A stretch of DNA of 64,000 nucleotides from AWTP1-13 sp963820375. GTDB taxonomy: Bacteria > Pseudomonadota > Alphaproteobacteria > Rhizobiales > Hyphomicrobiaceae. Positions 27,078-36,370 of the stretch are shown here, in pieces (within the stretch, counting starts at the first letter, position 1; every line of letters begins with the position of its first letter). The position numbers were made by a program, and so were the translations under genes. A model generated the notes under the pieces. The model saw only the letters and a program-made list of their open reading frames with translations, made no database searches and had not been told where the DNA came from. Location: positions 62,001 through 126,000 of the forward strand of contig CAWFZX010000028.1 in the NCBI GenBank assembly GCA_963820375.1, in the 5' to 3' direction.

Positions 27078-27146
27078 GCCGCGACTGCGCCCGGTTTGGG
27101 ACGACGACCCGGCCCGGGTGACGGAGCACTGAGCCGCACCGAACCC

Positions 27147-27180
27147 AATCCCCTCCCAATCGTTTCTGAACGGGAGGATT
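27147..27180 (+). promoter_or_regulatory. hairpin masking the yihY ribosome-binding site
   Basis: CCTCCC at 27152-27157 is complementary to GGGAGG at 27172-27177, which is the ribosome site of the following gene (seven bases before its ATG). AAT and ATT on the outer flanks extend the pairing past a two-base bulge. A folded leader would hide the ribosome site. Spotted by eye; stability not calculated. Confidence 0.35.
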
Positions 27181-27184
27181 GTGC

Positions 27185-28102
27185 ATGCCACGCCCGCAAC
27201 CGACATGGCGCAAGATTGCAAACCAGCCCCGGCGGTTCACCTTGCAGGTGTTGAGCGCGTTTCAGAAAAACCAGGGGCTGTTGCTGTCAGGCGCGCTGGC
27301 CTATTACGTTCTACTTTCGGTTATTCCCCTTTTCACCTTCCTGCTCCTCATGCTGTCTCACGTGGTCGATGCGGCCGCGCTGATGACAACCTTGCGTCGC
27401 TACATCGGCCTCATCATCCCCGGCAACTCCACTGCTGTGCTTGAGCAAGTGCGAAACGTGCTCGAACACCGGGAGGTCGCGGGTTGGGTGGTGCTCGCCG
27501 CCATGCTGTTCTTCAGTTCGCTGGCGTTCAGCGTGCTCGAAAGCGCCATGTCCATCATTTTCGTACATCGAGTACGAACCAAGCGACGGCCGCTGTGGGT
27601 CTCCTTGCTGCTACCTTATGTCTATATCCTGCTGCTGGGGATCGGCTTTCTGGTCATGACGACAATCGCGAGCCTGCTACAATCGATGAGCGATGATCAG
27701 GTGTTTGTCCTGGGTCGGGGTATCTCCTTGGATCGGTTGTCGGTGGTGCTCCTCTACCTTGCCGGTTTTTTTGGCTTAGTGCTGGTGCTCACCTCCATTT
27801 ACTTGGTCATGCCTCCAAGGGGCCGGATCACGCCGAAACATGCGCTCGTGGGTGGGATCTCGGTGGCTGTGCTGTGGGAGGCGACCCGTCATGTCCTCGT
27901 CTGGTACTTTTCAACACTGTCGGTGGTGGGCGTGGTGTATGGGTCTTTGGCGACCACCGTCATCGGGCTGTTGAGCCTCGAGATAGCCAGCATTTTTTTG
28001 TTGCTTGGTGCCCAAGTCATTGCCGAGTACGAGCGGCTACAGGATCGCCACCACAGCAACGGCGAACTCACGACCGACAAGGCACGCACCGAAGTGGCCT
28101 GA
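27185..28102 (+). CDS. yihY: YihY/BrkB-family inner-membrane protein
   Basis: A 305-residue membrane protein with about six hydrophobic helices in the YihY/virulence-factor-BrkB arrangement: N-terminal ALAYYVLLSVIPLFTFLLLM, a central pair of helices around WVVLAAMLFFSS, and the C-terminal signature PPRGRITPKHALVGGISVAVLWEATRH followed by VYGSLATTVIGLLSLEIASIFLLLGAQ. Often mis-annotated as ribonuclease BN. Function is not established; proposals include efflux or envelope roles. ATG chosen by GGAGG seven bases upstream. Monocistronic. Confidence 0.9.
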   Translation: MPRPQPTWRKIANQPRRFTLQVLSAFQKNQGLLLSGALAYYVLLSVIPLFTFLLLMLSHVVDAAALMTTLRRYIGLIIPGNSTAVLEQVRNVLEHREVAGWVVLAAMLFFSSLAFSVLESAMSIIFVHRVRTKRRPLWVSLLLPYVYILLLGIGFLVMTTIASLLQSMSDDQVFVLGRGISLDRLSVVLLYLAGFFGLVLVLTSIYLVMPPRGRITPKHALVGGISVAVLWEATRHVLVWYFSTLSVVGVVYGSLATTVIGLLSLEIASIFLLLGAQVIAEYERLQDRHHSNGELTTDKARTEVA

Positions 28103-28248
28103 CGCCATAGGCCCAGGGCTGCTCTCACGCCAGGGTCCGCCACGGTGAGCGACAACTGCCCGGGGGTGGGTGTGCGCACGGCGGTGCGGCGGGTCAGTCA
28201 CGCCACCAGAGCAGACACACCGTCTTACAGGGGCAAGCTATCGGTCCC

Positions 28249-28707
28249 CTAACCTCCGCTCTTCTTGCCCGTGACTTCGTCCCACTTCTCACCGAGATCC
28301 CTTTTTAGCTGCTCCACCTTTTTGGTGGCTTCCTCTTCCTTTTGCAGGAAATCGGCTCGAGCAGCGCTATAATCGGAAGTCGGAAGGTCGAATTCCGTCA
28401 AGAACGGACATCCCCCCGAGCTTAGTTGAGGAGCCGCGTAGCGAACGCGGGTCGTTCCCGCACTTGCCCCGGGGCCGACACGCAGGATCGTCGCCTCCTT
28501 ATCCATGCGGCAAGTGCCGCCCATGGGTATATGCTTGAGATCGATAACCACGTATTTGCCGCCCTCATTAAGCAGCGTCACCGACATGGTGCGCGGCATG
28601 AATGCCAATTCAGGTCCCGGATCGGCTGTCTGTGCGCCGGCGGGCATGGAGGAGGTAACCACGACCAGCGCCAGGGCTGCTGCAGAGAGGTGTTTTTGCA
28701 TCGCCAT
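28249..28707 (-). CDS. secreted hypothetical protein
   Basis: About 152 residues: a signal peptide (KHLSAAALALVVVTSSMPAGAQ), then a beta-rich body (MSVTLLNEGGKYVVIDLKH, GGTCRMDKEATILRVGPG) with two cysteines that could pair, and a charged, probably helical coiled-coil tail (residues about 115-150, QKEEEATKKVEQLKRDLGEKWDE). No family recognised. I use the first ATG; a TTG at 28734 or an ATG at 28701 are alternatives. Codon use and signal peptide support it as real. Role unknown. Confidence 0.6.
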   Translation of the reverse strand: MAMQKHLSAAALALVVVTSSMPAGAQTADPGPELAFMPRTMSVTLLNEGGKYVVIDLKHIPMGGTCRMDKEATILRVGPGASAGTTRVRYAAPQLSSGGCPFLTEFDLPTSDYSAARADFLQKEEEATKKVEQLKRDLGEKWDEVTGKKSGG

Positions 28708-28825
28708 TCCGATTGCGCTCGCGGTAGCCCGCAAGGCGACCTTTCACTGCTCGGCTGGGCCTAGATAGCCGACGCAAGGGCCAACAGGAAACGAACTTGC
28801 CTATGGACTGGCTCTACGCAAAGAG

Positions 28826-28857
28826 AAAGGGCGCGCTCCATGTGGAGCACGCCCTTT
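28826..28857 (-). terminator. rho-independent terminator
   Basis: A 15-base inverted repeat (left arm 28826-28840, right arm 28843-28857, one mismatch, two-base centre) lies 17 bases past the stop of the 70-residue gene. Read on the minus strand the stem is followed by a pyrimidine-rich tract beginning with Ts (CTCTTT), as expected for intrinsic termination. Confidence 0.75.
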
Positions 28858-28873
28858 GCAGCCTCTTTGAGGC

Positions 28874-29086
28874 CTACTTTTCTTTGCAGACGACCGTCAG
28901 TTGCCGATCGGCTTCTTCGCGACTGACGAACGCCCTATCGCCCATCACAACGATGGTTTTGTCGGTGGGCTTCGTCTCCACAACCTTGCACTTCTTATCG
29001 GGGCCACGAACCACGTAGTACTCAGCTGCGGATGCCGGAACGGCGAAGCCCAGGATGAGTGCGACAGGAAGCATGAACTTCAGCAT
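28874..29086 (-). CDS. small secreted protein of unknown function
   Basis: A 70-residue protein: signal peptide (LKFMLPVALILGFAVPASAA) and a 48-residue mature part starting EYYVVRGPDKKCKVVE, ending with RQLTVVCKEK; the two cysteines can form one disulfide. Similar small periplasmic proteins are common in Bradyrhizobium-type genomes. AAGGA precedes the ATG, and a strong terminator follows, so it is an independent transcription unit. No known role. Confidence 0.75.
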   Translation of the reverse strand: MLKFMLPVALILGFAVPASAAEYYVVRGPDKKCKVVETKPTDKTIVVMGDRAFVSREEADRQLTVVCKEK

Positions 29087-29620
29087 ATCTCATTCCTTTT
29101 ATTGCCATCGACTGCCCAGATAACTCGGCACGGACCGGGACGTTCCTGCATCGGTGACCGGCTGGCGGCGGAATGATCCGTGATATGAGCGTTGCTTTAT
29201 CACTGCCGCTTGCCCGACTCTGCCCTCGCCCGACCGGTCGTCTGCACAAGCCTCGGCAGCTCTTGCAGAACGCTGGCCCAAGGGAAAATGCGCCAGCGTC
29301 TCGCCGCGACAACCGAAATGGGAGAGACCAAGCCCCAGCTGGCCTCGCGCTCGGCTGGGCGCAGCCGCCAGTCACGGTCTACACAGGGGAGAAATGGCAC
29401 TGGAGAACGGTTTGGCTGGTGTTTCTTAGCCAATAACTAGGCTGCCATGAGGCCACGTTCGAGAGCTCACTGTCGCCTCGGGTCAGGCAAAAATAACCAT
29501 CGACATCAAGATTGATATGCCCATTGATGAAGGATGCTCGACCAGGTGAGACCCACCTTGGCGGGAACAACCGACCGAGTGCCGCGTTCTTCCTGTTGCG
29601 GGGCTACTGCCACTCGGTGG
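29087..29620. other. intergenic region, no gene recognised
   Basis: Promoter region of the 70-residue gene at its left end. Several open frames of 60-117 codons cross it on both strands but none resembles a protein. Nothing else noted. Confidence 0.4.
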
Positions 29621-29627
29621 GTTGCCC

Positions 29628-29867
29628 ATGGAAGCTGAAGAACTTTTTATCGACGAAATCGCCGCCATCATCGCTCGTCTGGCGATGCAGGCCGAGCAGC
29701 TAAGCCTCCACATCGCTGGGCTTAAGCAGCACTCCCACAACGATGAGGTTGCCAGCGAAGAGGCCCGACTGCAGAAAATGCAGCGTCATCTGCATCGGCT
29801 GCAGAAGCTTAAAGCGCTCTACGACACGAGCCGCGTCACAGATCCAATTTATCTGCGCCTGCCCTGA
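29628..29867 (+). CDS. small coiled-coil protein, hypothetical
   Basis: A 79-residue, almost entirely helical protein: EAEELFIDEIAAIIARLAMQAEQL, then heptad-like leucines in EEARLQKMQRHLHRLQKLKALYD. Such a run suggests a helical hairpin or dimer. No signal or membrane segment, so cytoplasmic. No named family recognised. GGTGGG precedes the ATG; a TTG two codons upstream is an alternative. Confidence 0.55.
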   Translation: MEAEELFIDEIAAIIARLAMQAEQLSLHIAGLKQHSHNDEVASEEARLQKMQRHLHRLQKLKALYDTSRVTDPIYLRLP

Positions 29868-29950
29868 AATCCTGGCCGCCCATGCCGTAGTCGCCACCAC
29901 GGATCGCCTGCCGAGGAACCCCAATCGGGCACCTCGGCTCTGAGGCCGCC

Positions 29951-30880
29951 TCAGAACAGAAAATCATCCTGGCTCAGCGGTCCGGAGGGCCCTTGCTCGC
30001 CAAAGCCATCGACTTCGATCTGCCCCGCGGCAGAGGTGATGATGGCCGAGAACCCAGAATTGTCGATCGTGAGATCGCCGAACTCCAAGCCACTGCCACT
30101 GAGGTCGATCCTTTCGACCCCGACTTCAAGATCAAAGATCCTGTCCTGGAACCGTCCGAAGTCCACTGCGGGCCGAACACGAATTGATCCATGCCTATGC
30201 CGCCGAAGAACTGATCATCGCCGATGCCGCCCTCGAGCCGGTCGTCGCCGCCTTCGAAATCAGTGAGGCTGCCTCCACCGTCTCCGGCAATAAGCGTATC
30301 GTTGCCGAGCCCGCCGTCCAGTTGCGTAACGCTGACGTATTGCTTCCAATCAGCAGGTCGTTGCCGGCACCGCCAGACGCGGTGCCCCCGTTATCGCTGT
30401 TAGCCAGCGTTAGGACGTCGGCGCCAGCATCGCCGCTGAGCGTATTAAAGCCGGATCCGCCGTCCAGGGTATCCCTGCCAGCTCCGCCGTTCAGCTCGTT
30501 GCCTCCACGACCGCGCATAAGGTCGTTGCCGGCAAGACCGAACATTACGTCGTCATTGGCAGTACCGTTGATCTCGTCGTTGCCGTCCGTGCCAGCAATT
30601 ACGAAGTCGGCGCTGACAAAATCCGCCTCCGTAAACTCGTGACGTCCAGAGAACCTGACGGCAAGGTCCCGACCATCGAGCAGGCCGTCGTCGTTCACAT
30701 CCGCCAGCAGCCACGTCTGACCGTTCCTGATGGTATAAACCACCTCGGTACATCATTGTTGGCACCAGGTAGTACGGCGCCCGTCAGCGGATTGATGAAC
30801 ACCTCACCACGAAAGACGAGCGGATTCGAAGTCGAAAGTCTCAATCACGTCGTAATACAATCCATTGATGCATAAGCTTG
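29951..30880 (-). pseudogene. RTX-type (haemolysin-type calcium-binding) protein remnant with several frameshifts
   Basis: The minus strand encodes RTX-like sequence scattered over three frames. From about 30830 one frame reads FRGEVFINPLTGAVLPGANND; a second (30743-30345) reads VNDDGLLDGRDLAVRF (EF-hand/dockerin-like loop), then GTDGNDEINGTANDDVMFGLAGND and further GGxGxDxL nonapeptides; a third (30345-30180) continues LDGGLGNDTLIAGDGGG and DRLEGGIGDDQFFGG; the last (30166-29951) carries the typical C-terminal part FQDRIFDLEVGVERIDLSG up to SQDDFLF. At least three frame changes, near 30745, 30345 and 30165, split one original secreted calcium-binding protein. Each could be a sequencing error, but three in 900 bases argues for decay. 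Confidence 0.75.
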
Positions 30881-31350
30881 AACTTAAGTGACGAACACGG
30901 AGGATTGAGTCACGATGTCGATGCTGGCGCCTGGCGAAAATAAAGGTGCAATCGCAGGCGATTAGACCAACACCGATTGGCTCAAATCGTGCCGGCAAAA
31001 ACGATGGTGAGGGCTGGGCCTCGAGCGCCCCGCCGTGTTTGGTTCCCCAGCCTTTGAGGCGAAATGTCGTTGATTTGACCTCACAGGCGCGCCGCCACCG
31101 CTTGCCACGGCAAGGCCTTGGCCAAGCCGTCGCCAGGCGCGCTGCCACAGCTGGGCTCAGTTCGGCGCAGTTGCCGGTCAACGCCGCAGGGCGACGGGCT
31201 TACGGTCAATGTTCACCCTTTTGAGGTCGGCCGTGGCCATCAAATTCCCCGTTGCCTCAACAAGCCCTCCTTGATAGCTGCGGCCGCGCGTCAGGCCTTG
31301 GAACCAACGGCCAGAGCTGCAGTTGGTGGTGTACCAGGCACTTTCTTGCC
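30881..31350. other. intergenic region, no gene recognised
   Basis: Upstream of the RTX remnant on one strand and of a small membrane protein on the other. A minus-strand frame ending at 30804 has INGLYYDVIETFDFE at its C-terminal end, which may be a further out-of-frame piece of the RTX gene. Otherwise nothing recognisable. Confidence 0.35.
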
Positions 31351-31364
31351 GGAGGAGAGCGAAG

Positions 31365-31577
31365 ATGTCGACGCCTCGCACGCCCATCGGTCAAAGGACC
31401 GAGGTTACCAACCCCGTCATTGCAATCGTCGGCGCACTTGCAATCCTTGTCCTAGCGACCCTGGCTTTCTCCTTCTGGCCAAACACCGAGACTGTGCACA
31501 CGGGGCCAACGGCCAATCTCCCTGACAATCAAAAGGGCGCATCGGAAGCGCCCGGTTCTCCCAAGGGGACCAACTAA
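31365..31577 (+). CDS. small single-helix membrane protein
   Basis: A 70-residue protein with one clear transmembrane helix at about residues 18-35 (VIAIVGALAILVLATLAFSFW) and a polar, proline/glycine-rich tail. GGAGGAG lies eight bases before the ATG, a strong ribosome site. No family recognised. Topology suggests N-in with the tail in the periplasm. Confidence 0.6.
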   Translation: MSTPRTPIGQRTEVTNPVIAIVGALAILVLATLAFSFWPNTETVHTGPTANLPDNQKGASEAPGSPKGTN

Positions 31578-32140
31578 AGAGGCGACCAGGGCAAGGAAGC
31601 GCCAACCAGACTTGGCGGATGCGCGGCAGAAGGACGTCGATAGCGCGGATAAATCGCTCTGCGGCGGTTGCCGGCGCCGTATGGCTCGAGCGACGCATGC
31701 GTTGTGGGGTGGCGCTTGCGCTGGGCGCACCAGCGGTCTCCCGCCTTGCGCGTGAAATTAATTAAAGTGGCAGGCGGACTGCTGCACCACACCGATGCGC
31801 AGCGGAGTGGGCTCACGCGTGCACATCCCGTTGTGGTAAGCTGGACCAGCGCTGGCAAGCGCGATTGCCGCAAAACGCGACAACGCGGTGACGACCGCGG
31901 CCTCTTCCCAAAGGTTGAGGTGAGAGGCGGTGCGCTCCAGTGACATCCACACTGAACAGTCCTGCGAGATTTTCAAGATCACTGAGCGCGGCGTTTCCGC
32001 AATGACCCTAGTGGGACTTACGGGTAACTGCCGATGGCCGAGGCCATGCCGAGCAGCGAGCATGACCGGGGTCGACACCTGCCAGCATTGCTGGCGCCTG
32101 GCTCTGGTTGGTGTGTTGCCCAGCGCGATCACAAGAACAC
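31578..32140. other. intergenic region, no gene recognised
   Basis: About 570 bases upstream of the sulfatase operon, whose promoter should lie at the right end. A minus-strand frame around 31930-31760 begins with a signal-like segment (VVTALSRFAAIALASAG) but ends soon after and matches nothing; I do not call it. Confidence 0.35.
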
Positions 32141-32152
32141 AAGGAGCACCGT

Positions 32153-33814
32153 ATGGCTTCCGGCGACCAACGCAATCCCCCGCAACATCTAAACCGCCGC
32201 AACCTGCTGCTCTCCGCCACTTCACTCCTCGCCGCATCGGCTGTGGCTACACACGGGCGGATCGCCGAGGCGCAGCCGGGGCCAGCAGCCCCCGCCGCCG
32301 GTGGTGGCCGGCCGAACATCCTTGTGATCTTCGGCGACGACATCGGCCAAACGAATATCAGCGCCTATTCGTTCGGCTTGCTGGGCTTTGAGACACCCAA
32401 CATTGATCGCATCGCCAAAGAAGGAATGATGTTCACCGACTACTACGCCGAGAACAGCTGTACCGCCGGGCGATCATCCTTCATTACCGGGCAGACGCCC
32501 AAGCGCACCGGACTTTCCAAGGTTGGCGTTCCCGGTGCCACCGTCGGCTTGCAGGATCGCGATATCACAATAGCGCAGGCGCTAAAGCCGTTAGGCTATG
32601 CGACCGGTCAATTCGGCAAGAACCATCTCGGAGACCGTGATGAGTATCTGCCGACGAAGCACGGCTTCGACGAATTCTTCGGCAACCTTTACCACCTCAA
32701 CGCCGAGGAAGAACCAGAAAACCCCACTTGGCCGAAGGATGACCTGGCTTTCACCCGAGCCGCCTCCCCACGCGGTGTGCTCAAGGCATCGGCCGACGGC
32801 AAAATAGAAGATACCGGTCCGCTCACCAAGAAGCGGATGGAGACCATCGACGATGAGACGACCGACGCCGCCGTCGACTTCATGCAGCGGCAAGTTCGCG
32901 CCAATCGTCCGTTCTTCTGCTGGATGAATACCACCCGCATGCACTTGTTTACGCACGTGCGTCCGTCGATGGTCGGGCAGAGCAAGATGCCAGGCAACTA
33001 CTACGCCGACGGCATGATCGAGCACGACGGCCACGTTGGAAAGCTGCTGAAGGCGGTTGACGATCTTGGCATCGGCAATAACACCATCGTCGTCTACACG
33101 ACGGACAACGGACCCAACCGCTTTACCTGGCCCGACGCCGCGACGTCCCCATTCCGCAACGAAAAGGATTCCAACTGGGAAGGCGCGTTCCGCGTGCCGG
33201 CGATGGTTCGCTGGCCCGGCAAGATCCCCGCCGGCAAAGTGACCAGGGAAATGTTCTCTGGGCTCGACTGGTTTCCCACGCTGCTGGCCGCTGCCGGCGA
33301 CACCGACATCAAGCAGCGGCTGCTCAAGGGTACTGATATTGGCGGCAAGACCTTCAAGGTTCATATCGACGGTTACAATCAGCTGCCACTCCTGACCGGA
33401 CAGCAGCCCAACAGCGCACGCAAGGAATTCGCCTATTTCAATGACGATGGTGTTTTGGTCGCGTACCGGCTTGACGATTGGAAGGCCGTGTTTGTGGAGA
33501 TGAAGCATCCGGGCGGGTTCCAAGTCTGGCAGGAGCCTTTCACGCCACTACGTGTGCCGAAGCTCTTCCATCTGCGCATGGATCCTTTCGAACGCGCCGA
33601 CATCGTGTCCGACCAGTACTTCGACTGGGTAGTACGCAACGACTTCAAGCTGTTCCAGATAACAAGCCATGCCGCCGCTCTCTTGAATACGTTCGTCGAG
33701 TACCCGCCGAGCCAAGAGCAGGCCAGCTTCTCGATCGACCAGATCGCCCGCGATGTCGAAGCCAAGATCAAGGAAAACGCGCGCAAGGGAGCCGGCGGCA
33801 GGGCCCTTCAATAG
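32153..33814 (+). CDS. sulfatase (arylsulfatase A-like), Tat-exported
   Basis: A 553-residue type I sulfatase. The N terminus has a twin-arginine signal (NRRNLLLSATSLLAAS). PNILVIFGDDIG supplies the metal aspartates. The active-site cysteine sits in NSCTAGRSSFITGQTP, reading C-x-A-x-R: an Ala form of the (C/S)xPxR motif, the cysteine being oxidised to formylglycine by a maturase not encoded nearby. FGKNHLGD and the second metal site TTDNGPN follow. AAGGAG lies six bases before the ATG. It hydrolyses sulfate esters in the periplasm. The MoxR ATPase gene starts 41 bases later on the same strand, so a shared transcript is likely. Confidence 0.9.
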   Translation: MASGDQRNPPQHLNRRNLLLSATSLLAASAVATHGRIAEAQPGPAAPAAGGGRPNILVIFGDDIGQTNISAYSFGLLGFETPNIDRIAKEGMMFTDYYAENSCTAGRSSFITGQTPKRTGLSKVGVPGATVGLQDRDITIAQALKPLGYATGQFGKNHLGDRDEYLPTKHGFDEFFGNLYHLNAEEEPENPTWPKDDLAFTRAASPRGVLKASADGKIEDTGPLTKKRMETIDDETTDAAVDFMQRQVRANRPFFCWMNTTRMHLFTHVRPSMVGQSKMPGNYYADGMIEHDGHVGKLLKAVDDLGIGNNTIVVYTTDNGPNRFTWPDAATSPFRNEKDSNWEGAFRVPAMVRWPGKIPAGKVTREMFSGLDWFPTLLAAAGDTDIKQRLLKGTDIGGKTFKVHIDGYNQLPLLTGQQPNSARKEFAYFNDDGVLVAYRLDDWKAVFVEMKHPGGFQVWQEPFTPLRVPKLFHLRMDPFERADIVSDQYFDWVVRNDFKLFQITSHAAALLNTFVEYPPSQEQASFSIDQIARDVEAKIKENARKGAGGRALQ

Positions 33815-33855
33815 CCAGCAAGTGAAGCGCGCGCCCGCTTCTAGAGAAAGCCCAG

Positions 33856-34887
33856 GTGACCTTGGAGCAAGCGACTCCCAGATCCAACGGCGGCCCACGG
33901 GCCGACGTTGATCCGCGGGCCCGCGACGCGGTGAAAGAGCTCAAAGCGCGCATCGGGCAAGCTGTGCTCGGCCAGGAGCATCTCGTCGAGAGCATGCTCA
34001 TCGGCTTGCTTGCCGACGGCAATCTACTGATCGAGAGCTTGCCGGGCCTGGCCAAGACCCGCGCCGTGAAATCACTAGCCAAGAATCTTGCCGCCGAGCT
34101 GTCGCGGATTCAATTCACGCCGGACCTGCTGCCGTCGGACATCACCGGCGCGGAGATCTATCTGCAGACCGAGAAGGGCGGCCAGTTCCAGTTCCAGCGC
34201 GGGCCAATCTTCGCCAACCTCGTGCTCGCGGACGAGATCAACAGGGCGCCCGCGAAGGTGCAGTCGGCACTGCTGGAGGCAATGGAAGAGCGCCAGGTCA
34301 CAGTCGCGGGCAAGACCTACCGGATGCCGGCCTTGTTTATGGTGCTCGCTACTCAGAACCCGATCGAACAGGAAGGCACTTATCCGCTTCCCGAAGCCCA
34401 GCTCGACCGCTTCCTGATGCACGTGGTCATCAGCTATCCGAGCGAAGCGACGGAAGCAGCGATCATACGCATCAATCGTGAGGAACATGCAAGCGCCGCC
34501 AACAGCGGTGGGGCAGCCGCGGCAGCCGTCTCGCAACAGGCGATCCTCGACGCGCGGGCGGCCATCGACAGCGTGTTCGTTTCCGATCTCGCCCAGAAGT
34601 ACATGGTCGATCTGGTCTTTGCGACCCGGTTTCCCGCTCGATACGGCGAACCGCTCAGCAACTGGATCCAGATCGGCGCCAGCCCACGCGGCAGCCTCGC
34701 TCTCGACCGTTGCGCGCGCACGCGGGCTTGGCTTGATGGCGATACGTTCGTCACACCCGAGCACGTGCGCGCGGTGCTGCACGACTGCCTGCGCCATCGT
34801 CTGATCCTGAGCTATGAGGCGCTGGCGCAGGGTGTGACCGCCGATGCCGCGCTGGAAAAGATCGCCTCGCTCGTAGCTGCTGCGTGA
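33856..34887 (+). CDS. moxR: MoxR-family AAA+ ATPase
   Basis: A 343-residue MoxR AAA+ ATPase starting at GTG. Walker A appears as SLPGLAKTR (first Gly of the usual GVPGLAKT replaced by Ser), Walker B as LVLADEINRAPAKVQ, sensor 1 as VLATQNPIEQEGTYPLPEAQLDRF, all normal for MoxR. The C-terminal lid is present. MoxR proteins act as chaperones that insert cofactors or activate partner complexes together with VWA-domain proteins; here the DUF58, DUF4381 and VWA genes follow directly. Because the operon begins with a sulfatase, the complex may assist maturation or export of that enzyme (inference). Confidence 0.9.
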   Translation: MTLEQATPRSNGGPRADVDPRARDAVKELKARIGQAVLGQEHLVESMLIGLLADGNLLIESLPGLAKTRAVKSLAKNLAAELSRIQFTPDLLPSDITGAEIYLQTEKGGQFQFQRGPIFANLVLADEINRAPAKVQSALLEAMEERQVTVAGKTYRMPALFMVLATQNPIEQEGTYPLPEAQLDRFLMHVVISYPSEATEAAIIRINREEHASAANSGGAAAAAVSQQAILDARAAIDSVFVSDLAQKYMVDLVFATRFPARYGEPLSNWIQIGASPRGSLALDRCARTRAWLDGDTFVTPEHVRAVLHDCLRHRLILSYEALAQGVTADAALEKIASLVAAA

Positions 34888-34896
34888 GGGCTGCCG

Positions 34897-35880
34897 ATGC
34901 CTCCCGCCGCTGCCACCGCTGGCGTCTATGTCGACCTAGATCACCTCATTGCTTTCGAGGCAAAGGGCCGCAAGGTCTCCTTGTCCCCGCGCCAGCCGGT
35001 GAACAGTCTGCTGTCGGGCCGCTTCGCCTCTCGGCTACGGGGGCGCGGTCTCAACTTCGAGGAGATCCGGGACTACCGCGCAGGCGACGATGTGCGGTCG
35101 ATCGACTGGAAGGTCACCGCGCGGCTGCTGAAACCGCATGTGCGCGTCTTCAACGAGGAGCGCGACCGGCAAGGCTTGCTCGTCGTCGACCAGCGCCTCT
35201 CCATGTTCTTCGGAAGTCGTCGGGCCATGAAGTCCGTTGCCGCTGCCGAGACCGCAGCGCTGATAGCCTGGCGCATCCTGGCCGCCGGGGACAGGATCGG
35301 GGGCATCGTCTTCGATGACCGCGACTGCACAGCGCTACGGCCAAGGCGCAGCCGCAGCACGGTGTTGCGGCTCCTGCATATCCTCGCCGAGAAGAATGCC
35401 GCCCTCGGCATCGGGCGCGGCATCACAAGTGCGCCGGCCATGCTCAATCGTGCCTTGGAACAAGCGCGTCGGATCGCTGCGCATGACACCACCGTCATCG
35501 TGCTCAGCGATTTCGATGGCGCCGATGCGGCTACCCGGCAAGCCATAGCCTCGATGGCCCCACACAACGACGTTGTCGCCATTGCGGTGCACGATCCCTT
35601 GCAGAGCGAGCTTCCCGTGTCGGGGCAGATGACCGTCACCGACGGTGAGCTGCAGATCTCGCTCGATGCGGGCGACACCAAGATGCGCCGCAGCATTCTT
35701 GAGATGAGCCATGCCAGACTGCAGGGAGTTTTTGCCTGGACGCGCGAGCTTGGTGTGCCCGTGCTGCCGCTGAGCGCGGCTGAAGAGCCGGTGGACCAGG
35801 TGCATCGGCTTCTCGGCCAGCTGCCGTTGGCAGGGCGGCACGCGGGTCGCGGCCAGGCATGGGGCCCAGTGCATGGCTGA
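34897..35880 (+). CDS. DUF58 domain protein
   Basis: A 327-residue protein with the DUF58 core: NFEEIRDYRAGDDVRSIDWKVTAR followed by VRVFNEERDRQGLLVVDQRLSMFFG, a degenerate VWA-like fold whose metal site (D-x-R-x-S-M) is only partly kept. DUF58 proteins nearly always accompany MoxR ATPases. No membrane helix is obvious, so it is likely cytoplasmic. It begins nine bases after moxR ends and overlaps the next gene by eight bases. Confidence 0.88.
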   Translation: MPPAAATAGVYVDLDHLIAFEAKGRKVSLSPRQPVNSLLSGRFASRLRGRGLNFEEIRDYRAGDDVRSIDWKVTARLLKPHVRVFNEERDRQGLLVVDQRLSMFFGSRRAMKSVAAAETAALIAWRILAAGDRIGGIVFDDRDCTALRPRRSRSTVLRLLHILAEKNAALGIGRGITSAPAMLNRALEQARRIAAHDTTVIVLSDFDGADAATRQAIASMAPHNDVVAIAVHDPLQSELPVSGQMTVTDGELQISLDAGDTKMRRSILEMSHARLQGVFAWTRELGVPVLPLSAAEEPVDQVHRLLGQLPLAGRHAGRGQAWGPVHG

Positions 35881-36370
35881 GCCGACGACGCACCTTGCTA
35901 GCGAAGACCCTGTTGCGGGCCTCATCGACATTCCCCTGCCGCAGCCGGTTAGCCTATGGCCGCAGACGTGGGAATTAAGGCTGGCAATTGCCGTCGCCAC
36001 GGCGGGCCTCGTCGCCGGCATCTGGCTATTGCTGCGCCGCTGGCACGCCAACCGCTACCGTCGTGCCGCCCTTGTCGAGCTCGACGCCATCGCGCAGCGC
36101 TCGGCAACAACGCCCGGTGAGGCCGTGGAGGCCTTGGCCCTGCTGGTGCGACGCACGGCGCTTGGCGTCTTTGCACGCTCGACAATCGCGCCCTTGGAGG
36201 GAGACGCATGGCTCCGCTTCCTCGACACCAGCTACGGAGGCACTGGCTTTGCTAGTGGCCCCGGCCAGGTTCTCGGCTCGACTGTCTATAGCCAGCATCA
36301 CCCACCCCCGGCGCAGCTCGGCGCGCTGACCGATCTCATCCGTCGCTGGATCCGCACGCATCATGTTTGA
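35873..36370 (+). CDS. DUF4381 domain membrane protein
   Basis: A 165-residue protein with a single transmembrane helix (about residues 38-57, AIAVATAGLVAGIWLLLRRW) preceded by the DUF4381 motif LIDIPLPQPVSLWPQT. The cytoplasmic C-terminal region is helical. This domain is a standard part of MoxR/Bat operons and probably links the ATPase complex to the membrane. Overlaps both neighbours by eight bases. Confidence 0.85.
   Translation: MAEPTTHLASEDPVAGLIDIPLPQPVSLWPQTWELRLAIAVATAGLVAGIWLLLRRWHANRYRRAALVELDAIAQRSATTPGEAVEALALLVRRTALGVFARSTIAPLEGDAWLRFLDTSYGGTGFASGPGQVLGSTVYSQHHPPPAQLGALTDLIRRWIRTHHV

Noticed and set aside
31758..32237. Minus-strand frame with a signal-like segment
   Set aside because: The translated region after the segment is short and unlike any protein; it overlaps the sulfatase start. 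Not enough to call.
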